Shown: positions 1 through 7,874, numbered from the stretch's first letter. The stretch is 23,428 bases of DNA from UBA5738 sp049641805 (GCA_049641805.1 JBARNX010000071.1:1-23428), one strand, 5' to 3'. The notes: generated by a model from the sequence alone, not told the origin. Translations and numbers: made by a program.

Positions 1-1
1 C

Positions 2-112
2 ACCGATACTTGGCAAATAGCCAATTTAACGCAAACCTCCTGCGAATTAAAGGTTATTGTCAACGGCACCTGCACTCCAATAATAATGCGGCTGGTTTTA
101 TCTTTTGATTGA
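2..112 (+). CDS. 3' end of an unknown protein (5' end outside window)
   Basis: The frame beginning at base 2 is open to a TGA at 110-112 and gives 36 residues ending in RLVLSFD. The peptide has alternating hydrophobic residues and two Cys (TSCELKVIVNGTCTP), like the last strands of a secreted or surface beta-rich domain, but no family can be recognised from so little. A strong terminator on the same strand begins 19 bases later, which supports a plus-strand gene ending here. The neighbouring frame 1 is also open until 106-108, so the frame choice is not certain. Confidence 0.35.
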   Translation, partial: TDTWQIANLTQTSCELKVIVNGTCTPIIMRLVLSFD

Positions 113-130
113 AATTCCGGCACATTACAA

Positions 131-163
131 ACTAAAAACCCGGTACCAAGCCGGGTTTTTAGT
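131..163 (+). terminator. Rho-independent terminator
   Basis: A perfect 13-bp stem (131-143 with 151-163, core AAAAACCCGG / CCGGGTTTTT) closes on a 7-base loop (TACCAAG) and ends in a T run. It lies just after the stop codon of the partial gene at the window start and before miaB. Its A and T flanks are symmetrical, so it could work on both strands. Confidence 0.8.
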
Positions 164-222
164 TGAGTTTTAAATAAATTTTGATAAAGTAAAAGATTGA
201 ACAACAGCTTGACATAAAGAAT

Positions 223-1557
223 ATGAAGTATTTTATCCAGGTTTTCGGATGCCAGATGAACATTTCCGACGCCGCGCGCATCGCCGGACTTTTTGAGTCG
301 CGGGGAATGAAAGAGGCCCCAACGCCGGAGGCGGCGGATATTTTTGTAGCGGTGATGTGTTCGGTGCGGCAGATGGCCGCCGACCGCGTTTTCGGATTGG
401 AGCAAAAATTCAAGCTGATCAAAAAGAAAAACAAAAAATTTACCTCGGTTTTAACCGGTTGCGTAGTAGAAAGCGACAAACCCCGTTTTGCCGAAATTTT
501 TGACCATATTTTTGATATTAAAACTCTTCCCCGATGGCCAGAAATTTTGCATCTGGCACACGATGAACCCCGCGAAGGTCTAACCTTCGCAAGTTTGCGA
601 AGGTTAGACCTTCGCGACTATTTTGCCATTCCGCCCAAACAAACTTCAAAATTCAGCGCGTTGGTGCCGATTTCAAAAGGGTGCGATAACTACTGTTCGT
701 ATTGCGTGGTTCCCTATACGCGCGGTCCGCTGGCATCCCGCCCGCCCGAAGACATTCTGGCCGAAATTGAATCGGCCGTAAAAAACGGCGCCAAAGAAGT
801 TTGGCTGTTGGGGCAAAATGTCAATAATTATCATTTTAAAGAAGTTGGTTTCGCCAATCTTTTGCGTTTGGTCAACGATGTTCCCGGAGAATTTTGGATT
901 CGCTTCACTTCGCCCCACCCCAAAGACTTTGACGCCGCCGCGGTCAATGCGATGGCGCAGTGCGCCAAAGTTACTCCGTATCTCAACTTGCCGATCCAAA
1001 GCGGCGACAACACCGTCCTGAAGGCAATGGCGCGGCCTTACACTGTTGAAAAGTACAAAGAATTGGTAAAAAAAATCCGCGCCGCGTTTAAAAAATATCG
1101 CACCGGTTTAGAAAAAGAAATCGCCGTTTCCACCGATGTGATCGTGGGTTTTCCCGGCGAAACCAAAACGCAGTTTAACAACACCGCCAAAGCGTTTAAT
1201 ATGATAAAATACGATATGGCTTATATCGCCCAGTATTCAAAACGGGCCGGTACGGCCGCGGAGAAATTGGACGACAATGTTCCAAAACCGGAAAAAAAAC
1301 GGCGCCAAGATTCAATCAATGATATTGTGAAAATCACCGCCTTGAATCATAATAAGAAATATGTTGGCAAAACCGTTGAGGTTTTGGTTGATTCGGTCAA
1401 AAACAAAACTTTCGGTTTCGGCAAATCGCGCCATTACAAAACCGTAAAATTTCTTCTCGGCAACTCCGGCATAAAGGCAGGCGATATTGCCAATGTAAAA
1501 ATAACCAAAGCGCAGTCATTCGGCCTCATCGGCACGCTGACCAAAAATGAAAAATAA
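223..1557 (+). CDS. miaB: tRNA-2-methylthio-N6-dimethylallyladenosine synthase MiaB
   Basis: Radical-SAM methylthiotransferase that converts i6A37 to ms2i6A37 in tRNAs reading UNN codons. The 444 residues are the usual length. The N-terminal MTTase domain has the three cluster-binding cysteines C10 (FGCQMN), C46 (MCSVR) and C80 (TGCVVE). The radical-SAM motif GCDNYCSYCVVPYTRG supplies C154, C158 and C161, and a TRAM-like C-terminus follows. The usual Asn-Thr before the second cysteine is Val-Met here. A perfect 46-bp palindrome lies in frame in the linker between the two domains, encoding about 16 extra residues (REGLTFASLRRLDLRD). The gene overlaps miaA by 11 bases, and miaA makes its substrate. 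No Shine-Dalgarno sequence precedes the ATG. Confidence 0.95.
   Translation: MKYFIQVFGCQMNISDAARIAGLFESRGMKEAPTPEAADIFVAVMCSVRQMAADRVFGLEQKFKLIKKKNKKFTSVLTGCVVESDKPRFAEIFDHIFDIKTLPRWPEILHLAHDEPREGLTFASLRRLDLRDYFAIPPKQTSKFSALVPISKGCDNYCSYCVVPYTRGPLASRPPEDILAEIESAVKNGAKEVWLLGQNVNNYHFKEVGFANLLRLVNDVPGEFWIRFTSPHPKDFDAAAVNAMAQCAKVTPYLNLPIQSGDNTVLKAMARPYTVEKYKELVKKIRAAFKKYRTGLEKEIAVSTDVIVGFPGETKTQFNNTAKAFNMIKYDMAYIAQYSKRAGTAAEKLDDNVPKPEKKRRQDSINDIVKITALNHNKKYVGKTVEVLVDSVKNKTFGFGKSRHYKTVKFLLGNSGIKAGDIANVKITKAQSFGLIGTLTKNEK
571..616. repeat. Palindromic element inserted in miaB
   Basis: Perfect inverted repeat with 22-bp arms (571-592 and 595-616) around a GT centre. Each arm contains GCGAAGGTCTAACCTTCGC, itself an 8-bp palindrome around CTA, so the element is two nested hairpins. 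The AAGGTCTAACC core also occurs in the intergenic palindrome at 2634-2671. It is read through in frame by miaB. Confidence 0.85.
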
Positions 1558-2518
1558 ACTGATTGTCATCGTCGGACCAAATGCTTCGGGAAAATCGGAA
1601 ATCGCCGTAATGATCGCCAAAAAATTCAACGGCGAGGTGGTTTCCGCGGATTCGCGCCAAGTCTACAAAGGAATGGACATCGGTTCGGGCAAGATTACTA
1701 AAAAAGAAATGGCCGGCATACGCCATCATCTTTTGGATGTGGCGGCTCCCCGCTCGGTTTTTACGGTTACGCGCTACCGCAAGCTGGCGCTGGCCGCGAT
1801 AAAAAAAATACAAAAATCAGACAAAATCCCGATCCTCTGCGGCGGTACCGGATTTTATGTCCAATCGGTCATTGACGGCATTGTTATCCCCGAAGTGAAA
1901 CCCGACTGGAAATTAAGAAAGAATCTTGAACGAAAAACCGTTGCCGAACTTTTCGCGATTTTGAAAAAACTCGATCCGCGGCGGGCTAGGACCATTGAAT
2001 CAAAAAATCCGCGGCGGCTTATCCGCGCCATTGAAATCGTTAAAACCACAAAAAAACCCGTGCCGGAACTGAAGAAACAGCCTCTGCCCTATCCGATTTT
2101 GATCATCGGCATTAAGAAAAGCGAAACCGAATTGAAAAAACTCATTGCCAAGCGCACGGAAAAACGCTTAAAAGCGGGGATGACCGGCGAAGTTAAAAAA
2201 CTCAAAGAATCCGGACTGTCGTGGAATAAATTGGAATCGTTCGGTTTGGAATACCGCGCCTGCGCGCAATTTTTACAAAAAAAAATCACCCGAACCGAAA
2301 TGATTGAAAATATCAAGAAAGAAGACTGGCAATATGCCAAACGCCAAATAATGTGGTTCAAGCGCGACGCCCGCGTAAGATGGATAAAAAACAAAACTCA
2401 AGCAACGGCGCTGGCAAAAAAATACTTTTCGAAGCGGTTTCTCAACAAAAAAACGGCCAATACCGCCAAATCTGAAAAAATGGGGCGAAGGAAAGCGGCC
2501 GCGGCAAATGGAGTTTGA
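1547..2518 (+). CDS. miaA: tRNA dimethylallyltransferase MiaA
   Basis: Transfers the dimethylallyl group from DMAPP to A37 of tRNA, the step before MiaB. The 323 residues match the family. The P-loop is GPNASGKS (residues 10-17). The substrate-handling motifs ADSRQVYKGMDIGSGK and GGTGFYVQSVIDG match the canonical DSxQvY and GGTglY motifs. The C-terminal half has the QIMWFKRD segment expected near the family's QxTWFR motif. The start overlaps the last 11 bases of miaB, which suggests coupled translation. The C-terminus is a Lys/Ala-rich extension ending in TGA. No Shine-Dalgarno sequence is visible within the miaB coding sequence ahead of the ATG. Confidence 0.95.
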   Translation: MKNKLIVIVGPNASGKSEIAVMIAKKFNGEVVSADSRQVYKGMDIGSGKITKKEMAGIRHHLLDVAAPRSVFTVTRYRKLALAAIKKIQKSDKIPILCGGTGFYVQSVIDGIVIPEVKPDWKLRKNLERKTVAELFAILKKLDPRRARTIESKNPRRLIRAIEIVKTTKKPVPELKKQPLPYPILIIGIKKSETELKKLIAKRTEKRLKAGMTGEVKKLKESGLSWNKLESFGLEYRACAQFLQKKITRTEMIENIKKEDWQYAKRQIMWFKRDARVRWIKNKTQATALAKKYFSKRFLNKKTANTAKSEKMGRRKAAAANGV

Positions 2519-2534
2519 GCTTTCCAAATGGATA

Positions 2535-2558
2535 GCCAAGCCATCAAAACAGCTTGGC
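2535..2558 (+). terminator. Possible weak terminator after miaA
   Basis: A 7-bp stem, GCCAAGC (2535-2541) with GCTTGGC (2552-2558), and a 10-base loop are followed by ATAGTTTTATT. It sits 16 bases after the miaA stop. The stem is short and the T tract is interrupted, so the palindromes further downstream may be the real stop. Confidence 0.35.
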
Positions 2559-2633
2559 ATAGTTTTATTATGCATATTTTGCGTATTCTGTCAAGTGTTG
2601 CGCAAATAACCACCCACTGGGTATTTGTATTTT

Positions 2634-2671
2634 AAGGTCTAACCCTCGCGATTACGCGAGGGTTAGACCTT
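2634..2671. repeat. Intergenic palindrome of the GGTCTAACC family
   Basis: Perfect 17-bp arms AAGGTCTAACCCTCGCG (2634-2650) and its complement (2655-2671) around the loop ATTA, 38 bp in all. It shares AAGGTCTAACC with the palindrome inside miaB. It lies between the convergent miaA and gatB genes and could also act as a bidirectional transcription stop, although no long T run follows. Confidence 0.8.
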
Positions 2672-2693
2672 CCCCAGATAATCCCGAATTTAA

Positions 2694-2724
2694 GCTAACC
2701 CTCGCAGTAACGAAGGATAGACCC
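2694..2724. repeat. Eroded copy of the GGTCTAACC palindrome
   Basis: GCTAACCCTCGC (2694-2705), a short spacer, then CGAAGGATAGACC (2711-2723). This lines up with the intact element 23 bases upstream but has substitutions and a deletion in the right arm, so the hairpin no longer closes fully. Confidence 0.5.
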
Positions 2725-2783
2725 CCTTTAATTTCAGACACGGTGAGTGGCTAACTGCGCAACCGTTTCGCGATTCAAAGTAA

Positions 2784-4286
2784 TCATTCCGATAACTTTT
2801 TCAATAGCGTTTTTTTGACCATATCCGGATTGGCGCGGCCTTTGGCCGCGGCCAAAGTCTGGCCCACAAGAAACTGAAAAGCGTTGCCTTTGCCGCTCTT
2901 GTAATCGACCGCGGCTTTGGCGTTTTTTGCCAGCACTTCTTCGATTATGCCGGAAATCTCGCCTTCATCGTTTATCTGGCTTAAACCGTGTTTGGTGATA
3001 ATGTCGGTCGGATCCTCGCCGGTAAACGCCATCTCGGATAGAACGGTTTTGGCAATCTTAGAAGATATTTCCCGCTTATAAATGAGTTTGATGAATTCGG
3101 CGAAATTCTCCGCGGACGCGTGAAAATTTTCTTCGCAGAACCGGCCGCCTTTTAACAAACCCTGAACATCGCAAGTTAAATAATTCGCGCAAAGCTTGGC
3201 CAGCATTGTTATTTCTCTCCGGGTGTTTTCGCCGTCGCTTTCCTCAACATTGGCCCATTCTTCCAATTCGCTCATCGCATTTTCGAAATAATTCCCCATA
3301 TCCCGACTGACAACAAACATCTCGGCCAGCGCCGGCTCAAGCCCGTATTGCGAAATCAAACGATCGCGTTTTTGCGCCGGCAACTCGCCCACATTCGGAC
3401 GCATTTTTTCAATCTCCTCTTTTGATATAGCCAGCGGCGGAATATCCGGTTCGGGAAAATAGCGGTAATCGAACGCTTCCTCTTTCTCCCGCTGGCTCAC
3501 GGTTGAATAGCGGATATCATCCCAGCCGCGGGTTTCCTGAACGATTTTTTTTCCTTCCTTGAGCATTTCAATCTGGCGGCCGGTTTCATAAGCCACTGAA
3601 CCTTCAACCGCCTTGAGGGAATTCAAATTTTTGATCTCAACTTTGGTACCCAGCTGTTTTTTGCCGTCCGGCCCAATCTTGCCCATACTAATGTTTACTT
3701 CCACCCGCAGCTGCCCCCTTTCCATGTCCGCATCGGACGCCCCCAGATAACGCAAAATCAACTGCAATTCTTCCACGAAATCCCGGGCTTGCCAGGCATC
3801 TTCGATATCGGGTTCGGTTACCAATTCCATCAGCGGCACGCCGCCGCGGTTGAAATCAACCAAAGAGAAATCCGATCCTTGGGGATGCATCAATTTCCCG
3901 GTATCCTCTTCCATATGCACGCGGGTTATATTGATATTCTTTTTGCCGCCGCGGCCGTCATCGATCTGCAAATATCCGCCCGAACAAAGCGGCTGGTCGT
4001 ATTGCGAAATTTGATAACCCTTAGGCAAATCGGGATAAAAATAATTTTTCCGATCGAATTTCGAAGATTCCAAAACCTCCGAGTGCAGCGCCAAACCCAC
4101 CATCCGCACGATACGGATTGCTTCGGCATTGGCCACCGGCAATGTTCCCGGATGGCCCAAACACACCGGACAAATGTTTGTATTCGGTTCTTTGGCATCC
4201 GGATCATTGGAACACGAACAAAACATCTTGGACGCGGTTTTGAGTTCGCAATGAATTTCCAATCCGATTATAGGAATATACTCCAT
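2784..4286 (-). CDS. gatB: Asp-tRNA(Asn)/Glu-tRNA(Gln) amidotransferase subunit B
   Basis: Subunit of the GatCAB transamidosome that binds misacylated tRNA and activates the carboxyl group for amidation. The N-terminal motif IPIIGLEIHCEL is canonical. The zinc-site cysteines are C23, C25, C39 and C42 (MFCSCSNDP, NICPVCLG). The YFYPDLPKGYQISQYDQP and RGGVPLMELVTEPD segments are diagnostic, and the C-terminal YqeY-like tail ends LLKKLSE. At 500 residues it is slightly longer than the usual ~480. gatA and gatC are not in the window. It is the last gene of the minus-strand nucleotide block, separated from deoC only by an AT-rich repeat element, so it may be co-transcribed. The upstream bases are repeat sequence without a ribosome-binding motif. 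Confidence 0.96.
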   Translation of the reverse strand: MEYIPIIGLEIHCELKTASKMFCSCSNDPDAKEPNTNICPVCLGHPGTLPVANAEAIRIVRMVGLALHSEVLESSKFDRKNYFYPDLPKGYQISQYDQPLCSGGYLQIDDGRGGKKNINITRVHMEEDTGKLMHPQGSDFSLVDFNRGGVPLMELVTEPDIEDAWQARDFVEELQLILRYLGASDADMERGQLRVEVNISMGKIGPDGKKQLGTKVEIKNLNSLKAVEGSVAYETGRQIEMLKEGKKIVQETRGWDDIRYSTVSQREKEEAFDYRYFPEPDIPPLAISKEEIEKMRPNVGELPAQKRDRLISQYGLEPALAEMFVVSRDMGNYFENAMSELEEWANVEESDGENTRREITMLAKLCANYLTCDVQGLLKGGRFCEENFHASAENFAEFIKLIYKREISSKIAKTVLSEMAFTGEDPTDIITKHGLSQINDEGEISGIIEEVLAKNAKAAVDYKSGKGNAFQFLVGQTLAAAKGRANPDMVKKTLLKKLSE

Positions 4287-4403
4287 AATTCAAAATGTAA
4301 ATATCAAAAATCAAAATGACAGTTTAAAATGTTAAAATGCCGCATTCTGACATTTTCTAATTTTACATTGTCATTTTCCATTTTGATTTTTCAATTTTAC
4401 ATT
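4285..4403. repeat. ~118-bp AT-rich inverted-repeat element, copy A
   Basis: The whole deoC-gatB spacer is this element. Its ends are imperfect inverted repeats (AATGTAAATATCAAAAATC on the left, GATTTTTCAATTTTACATT on the right) around a centre GCATTCTGACATTTTC. The reverse complement of 7878-7997 aligns to it nearly end to end with roughly 85% identity by eye. It overlaps the gatB start codon. Confidence 0.75.
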
Positions 4404-4409
4404 AAAGCA

Positions 4410-5090
4410 TCATTCGCCTTTCACGATCTTCGGCCCGCTTGATGTGCCGATGATATCGGCTCCCGCGCGGACATAGGCTTTCGCCTCCTTTGCATTCTTT
4501 ATATTACCGGACGCTTTAATTAGCAAGCCCGGAGCGTTCTTTTTCATGATTTCCAGATGCCATGCTTTTTCCTTGAGTTCGCGCTCTTCCAGAGGGTCTT
4601 TTGAAGTGGCGGTCTTTACGCAAACCGCGCCGGCCTGCTTTGCCAGCCGCGCCACCAGCGCGATTTCTTTATCGGCCAGATAACCCGAACCGATGATAAC
4701 TTTAGTCGGCAGTATTTTGCAAATTTCGGCCAAATCTTTATAAACATCTTCCCAGCGGTCGTGTTTGATATCCGGCAACGATGCCACCACATCCAGCTCG
4801 TCGGCGCCGTTATTTTTCGCCGTGAGACAAATTTGCATCCGCTCTTCATGGGCGCTGTCGCCGATCGGCGCGTCCACCAGGCAAATCGTTTTGGCCGGGA
4901 AATCGCCCAATTCGGTTTTGGCCGCTTCAACCCACTGGGGGTTGACGCAGATCCCGCGCAAACCGTATTTCTTCACTTCGGCGCAGGTTTTTTTGATATC
5001 GATCAGGTTGGCCTTGGAATCAATGTTGGTTTGGTCAATCCGGCTTGCCAACGAAATTTTTTTTTGCGGTCTTTTTGTTTTTGACGGCAT
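4410..5090 (-). CDS. deoC: Deoxyribose-phosphate aldolase (DeoC family, divergent)
   Basis: Predicted class I aldolase cleaving 2-deoxyribose-5-phosphate to acetaldehyde and glyceraldehyde-3-phosphate. TIM-barrel landmarks align with E. coli DeoC: D100 (ADELDVVAS), Schiff-base K159 (VCVKTATS) and K192 (LLIKASGNIKN) match D102, K167 and K201. The barrel ends in AGADIIGTSSG. It differs from typical DeoC in having IDQT for IDHT near the N-terminus and KTATSKDP for KTSTGF at the active-site lysine, so it is a divergent member. An N-terminal Lys/Arg-rich stretch precedes the barrel. The gene starts 13 bases after the tmk stop, in the same operon. Its link to deoxynucleotide turnover fits its neighbours. 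Confidence 0.85.
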   Translation of the reverse strand: MPSKTKRPQKKISLASRIDQTNIDSKANLIDIKKTCAEVKKYGLRGICVNPQWVEAAKTELGDFPAKTICLVDAPIGDSAHEERMQICLTAKNNGADELDVVASLPDIKHDRWEDVYKDLAEICKILPTKVIIGSGYLADKEIALVARLAKQAGAVCVKTATSKDPLEERELKEKAWHLEIMKKNAPGLLIKASGNIKNAKEAKAYVRAGADIIGTSSGPKIVKGE

Positions 5091-5103
5091 ATGATTGTAA
5101 AAA

Positions 5104-5718
5104 TTATTTTAAAATTTTATTGATCGCGGCTTTGGCATCCTCAAAAACAGCTTCTTGGGAACGATTGCCGTCAATCTTTTCAATTTTTGTTTCATTTTTA
5201 AAAATATCCATCACCGTTTCGTAGTTCTTGCGGACTTTTCCAAGAATTTCGGATTTTTCAAAAATATCGTCGGTTTTCCTTTCCGCATCTAAGCGTTTTA
5301 TGCAAACATCAACCGGCACATCAATATATATCGCCATATCCGGCATAATGAAATTCCTGCCAACATCGATCAGCCAGTCAAGATCGCACCCCAGCGCGCC
5401 ATAAGCAAAAGACGAAAAAGCGTAGCGATCGCAAATAACAGGGACGCCCGCCGCCAGCTTGGGGATTATCTCCCGATGCAAATGATTTGCCCGATCGGAA
5501 GCAAATAACAGTTGCAAGCATTCGGGACTCGCTTGCCAATCCCCGGCCAAGCGCGCCCGGATCAAATCTCCGATCAAAGACGCGCTTGGTTCGGAAACCA
5601 ACGCGGCGCCCGTTTCTTTCCGAAAAAAATCAGCCAATGCCGCCGCTTGAGTCGCTTTGCCCGACCCATCCAATCCCTCAATCGCAATGAATTTCCCGGA
5701 ATAAGAATTTTTAATCAT
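5104..5718 (-). CDS. tmk: Thymidylate kinase (dTMP kinase)
   Basis: Phosphorylates dTMP to dTDP. The 204-residue protein has the P-loop GLDGSGKAT (residues 15-23), the EPS motif at about 43-45 where TMP kinases have EPG, the DRY motif at 97-99 (VICDRYAFSS), and a helical LID segment around RLDAERKTDD. Length and motif order match bacterial Tmk. It lies 12 bases downstream of the Dcd-like gene and 13 bases upstream of deoC, and it takes the product of the adjacent ThyX-like enzyme as substrate. No Shine-Dalgarno motif is seen before the ATG. Confidence 0.92.
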   Translation of the reverse strand: MIKNSYSGKFIAIEGLDGSGKATQAAALADFFRKETGAALVSEPSASLIGDLIRARLAGDWQASPECLQLLFASDRANHLHREIIPKLAAGVPVICDRYAFSSFAYGALGCDLDWLIDVGRNFIMPDMAIYIDVPVDVCIKRLDAERKTDDIFEKSEILGKVRKNYETVMDIFKNETKIEKIDGNRSQEAVFEDAKAAINKILK

Positions 5719-5730
5719 AAATGTCCAATA

Positions 5731-6270
5731 TTAAATTTGGGTTTCTTTACCGCCCGTTGCCACTCTGCCTCCCTGCCACTGGCCCTTATAAAGATTCGCC
5801 CGGCCTTCAATGCGGTAAAACATCGCGTGAACAACGCGCGCGCCCATCTCGATTTCAATTTCTCCCCGACCAAAATTGGCCATACCGAAAGTCAGCTCGC
5901 CGCAATATCCCGGGCTGGCGTTGCCGGTGAAAATCATCAGCCCCGACCGGAAAATCGTTGTCCGCGGCCGGAACAAGATCAAAATATCTTCGGGCGTGTT
6001 CACTTTTTCAATCGTCTTAATCAAATAATATTCCCCGGGTTTGAAAACAAAACTTGACCGGCGGTTTTCGTTATATTCCGCGCGCGATTCGATATCCGGG
6101 GTCTTGCGGTCTTCGATCCCGAGAAAACCATTGCCGCGCAATTCATAAACCTCGCCCAGCCGCAAATCAAAACCCGCGCCCTCGGGAGTCTTTAATTCCC
6201 GTTCGCACAGATTCTCAACCAAATTCTTCTCTGAAACCAATTTGATCAATTCGCTGATGCCCAATATCAT
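5731..6270 (-). CDS. dCTP deaminase/dUTPase-fold paralogue with altered active site
   Basis: A 179-residue protein of the trimeric Dcd/dUTPase fold: AGFDLRLGEVYEL near residue 32, RPRTTIFRSGL at about 101-111, GNASPGYCGELTF at 117-128, and a glycine-rich C-terminal tail GGRVATGGKETQI. Compared with the true Dcd at 7994-8563, the DPGW...MEF block reads SPGY...FGM, so the Asp and the catalytic Glu position are replaced by Ser and Gly. It is therefore unlikely to deaminate by the standard route. It may be a dUTPase-like or regulatory subunit. Its ATG overlaps the thyX-like stop by four bases (ATGA), so translation is probably coupled. Confidence 0.8.
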   Translation of the reverse strand: MILGISELIKLVSEKNLVENLCERELKTPEGAGFDLRLGEVYELRGNGFLGIEDRKTPDIESRAEYNENRRSSFVFKPGEYYLIKTIEKVNTPEDILILFRPRTTIFRSGLMIFTGNASPGYCGELTFGMANFGRGEIEIEMGARVVHAMFYRIEGRANLYKGQWQGGRVATGGKETQI

Positions 6271-7874
6271 GATTCGTTAATATCATTAAATGCCTGCCTG
6301 AATTTAACTTCCAGATCGGTATGAATCTCCTTATGAAAATCGTCATCGTAATCCTTCACCAGGCTTTTAATCGTACCGCAACAATTTTGCTCCAAACAAA
6401 AACCTGCGCACTGGCACTTGGGAGTTATGTGCCAAGCCAGCCAATCAAAACCTTTTTGCTGCAACAAACTTTTTATGGCAACGACTTCCTTGATGCTCAC
6501 CCGGCGCAATTCTTCCTCGGCGGTGGAACAAATTCTCAGCGGATAATAACCGGCAATCAGGTTATACAGGTTATAATCCTGCACGACATCCAATTTCAAC
6601 CCCCGCGGCACCACGAATATTGCGTCTTTTTCCTTTATTCCCAAACCAACGAGTTTTTCATAAACCTCCAGCGAATTAAGGCCCGCCTGCAGATATTGAT
6701 ACAAAAATTCGTTATCCTTGCGAACTCCCGGCGGTGTCGAGAATACCGCGTCGATCTTGTCAATCATCGCGTGCGTAAGATTTTTTTTCTCAATCTCGTT
6801 TTTAAAACCGGTTAAAATTCGGGCCGCCTTGAACGCGGAATAATAAACCGAATCAACCGCCATCGGCACCGTGCGATGCCGCTTTTTATCGCCCCATACG
6901 CGCCACGCCACCGATGAAAACATTTTGATGTTTGCCGACAACGGATAATCCCGCGCGATCCGCTGGCGCTCTTCCAGCAATTTCATCCATTTGTTTTTAA
7001 TGGTTTCTTTATTCCCGGCGGCGTCTTTGATGTCGCTCTCCAAATCCGCCAGCCGTTTTTTCAAACCTTCGGTAATCGCAAAATCGCTTGATATCAGCTT
7101 AAAATTTTCGCCATTTTTGTTTCCCGCGGCAATTTCGCGCGCGAAATTGGTTTGCGCCGGATCTTTAAAAATATTCGGATAAGGATAGGTATTTCTCGGC
7201 GCGGCGACGCGCGTGGCGTAAAGCAAATCAACGCCGTAATCCTCGAGCTTCTTCTCAACCGCTTTAATCAAAAATCCGATGTCCTCGGGCATCCATTCCT
7301 TTTCGGCTTCGTATTCTCTTTTTAGAGTTACCAAAGACTCAATCGGAAACTGGATAATGCCGGTGCCGTAAATTCCGTATTGCAGAATCTTGCTGGCTTC
7401 GTCCTTGCTCACGCCGTTGGCAAGCAAATGGTTCAAAACTTCGATATTTTTTTCTGAAGCGTTTTTGTATAATTCCGCGGTTTCATCCATTTTTTCGATC
7501 GCCGCGGGATAGACAATATCACCATTGGTCGTGTCGGTGCGCCGGCCCGAAGCCATAATGGCCGAAGCAAAAATCATTCCGGTCAGACCGGAATCAATGA
7601 ACTTGCTGGCTTCGTAAGAAAAAGACAACACTGGCGTGGTCGCCATCGAGGCATGGCCTTTCAGCGACGACGCCCGCAAAACCGCCGCAATCTTTTTGTT
7701 CAAATCCTTGCCGCTATCCTGCGTTTCTTTTAAAATCAAATCAATCGATTTCCCGCTGTAAGTCAACAACCCGGAAAGCGCCACTATCTGCTGGGGCGTC
7801 AAAACCCCGGTCTCATCCTCAAAAACCGGAGTAATGCCTAGAAATTTAACCTTTATATCGCGTGTTGATAACAT
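6267..7874 (-). CDS. thyX: Long (two-lobed) FAD-dependent thymidylate synthase, ThyX-like
   Basis: Predicted to methylate dUMP to dTMP using methylene-THF and reduced FAD. The ThyX signature RHR-x7-S is present at R332-H333-R334 and S342 (KRHRTVPMAVDSVYY). Its Tyr is also kept. An N-terminal half resembles a degenerate ThyX lobe: LKGHASMATTP (71-81), with ASGRRTDTT (108-116) in the place of RHR. The second lobe continues through LKLDVVQDYN and YYPLRICSTAEEELRR. Five cysteines cluster at the C-terminus (C487, C489, C493, C498, C499). At 535 residues it is about twice the size of ordinary ThyX (~220-250). It lies between dcd and tmk genes, which fits the pathway. The upstream spacer is entirely repeat element B. 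Confidence 0.85.
   Translation of the reverse strand: MLSTRDIKVKFLGITPVFEDETGVLTPQQIVALSGLLTYSGKSIDLILKETQDSGKDLNKKIAAVLRASSLKGHASMATTPVLSFSYEASKFIDSGLTGMIFASAIMASGRRTDTTNGDIVYPAAIEKMDETAELYKNASEKNIEVLNHLLANGVSKDEASKILQYGIYGTGIIQFPIESLVTLKREYEAEKEWMPEDIGFLIKAVEKKLEDYGVDLLYATRVAAPRNTYPYPNIFKDPAQTNFAREIAAGNKNGENFKLISSDFAITEGLKKRLADLESDIKDAAGNKETIKNKWMKLLEERQRIARDYPLSANIKMFSSVAWRVWGDKKRHRTVPMAVDSVYYSAFKAARILTGFKNEIEKKNLTHAMIDKIDAVFSTPPGVRKDNEFLYQYLQAGLNSLEVYEKLVGLGIKEKDAIFVVPRGLKLDVVQDYNLYNLIAGYYPLRICSTAEEELRRVSIKEVVAIKSLLQQKGFDWLAWHITPKCQCAGFCLEQNCCGTIKSLVKDYDDDFHKEIHTDLEVKFRQAFNDINES

Noticed and set aside
159..479. Long minus-strand frame opposite miaB, one of many such antisense frames in the window
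   Set aside because: It lies opposite a well-supported gene, covers a terminator and has no family features. The other antisense frames (for example opposite gatB, gyrB, pheT and pheS) are rejected for the same reason.
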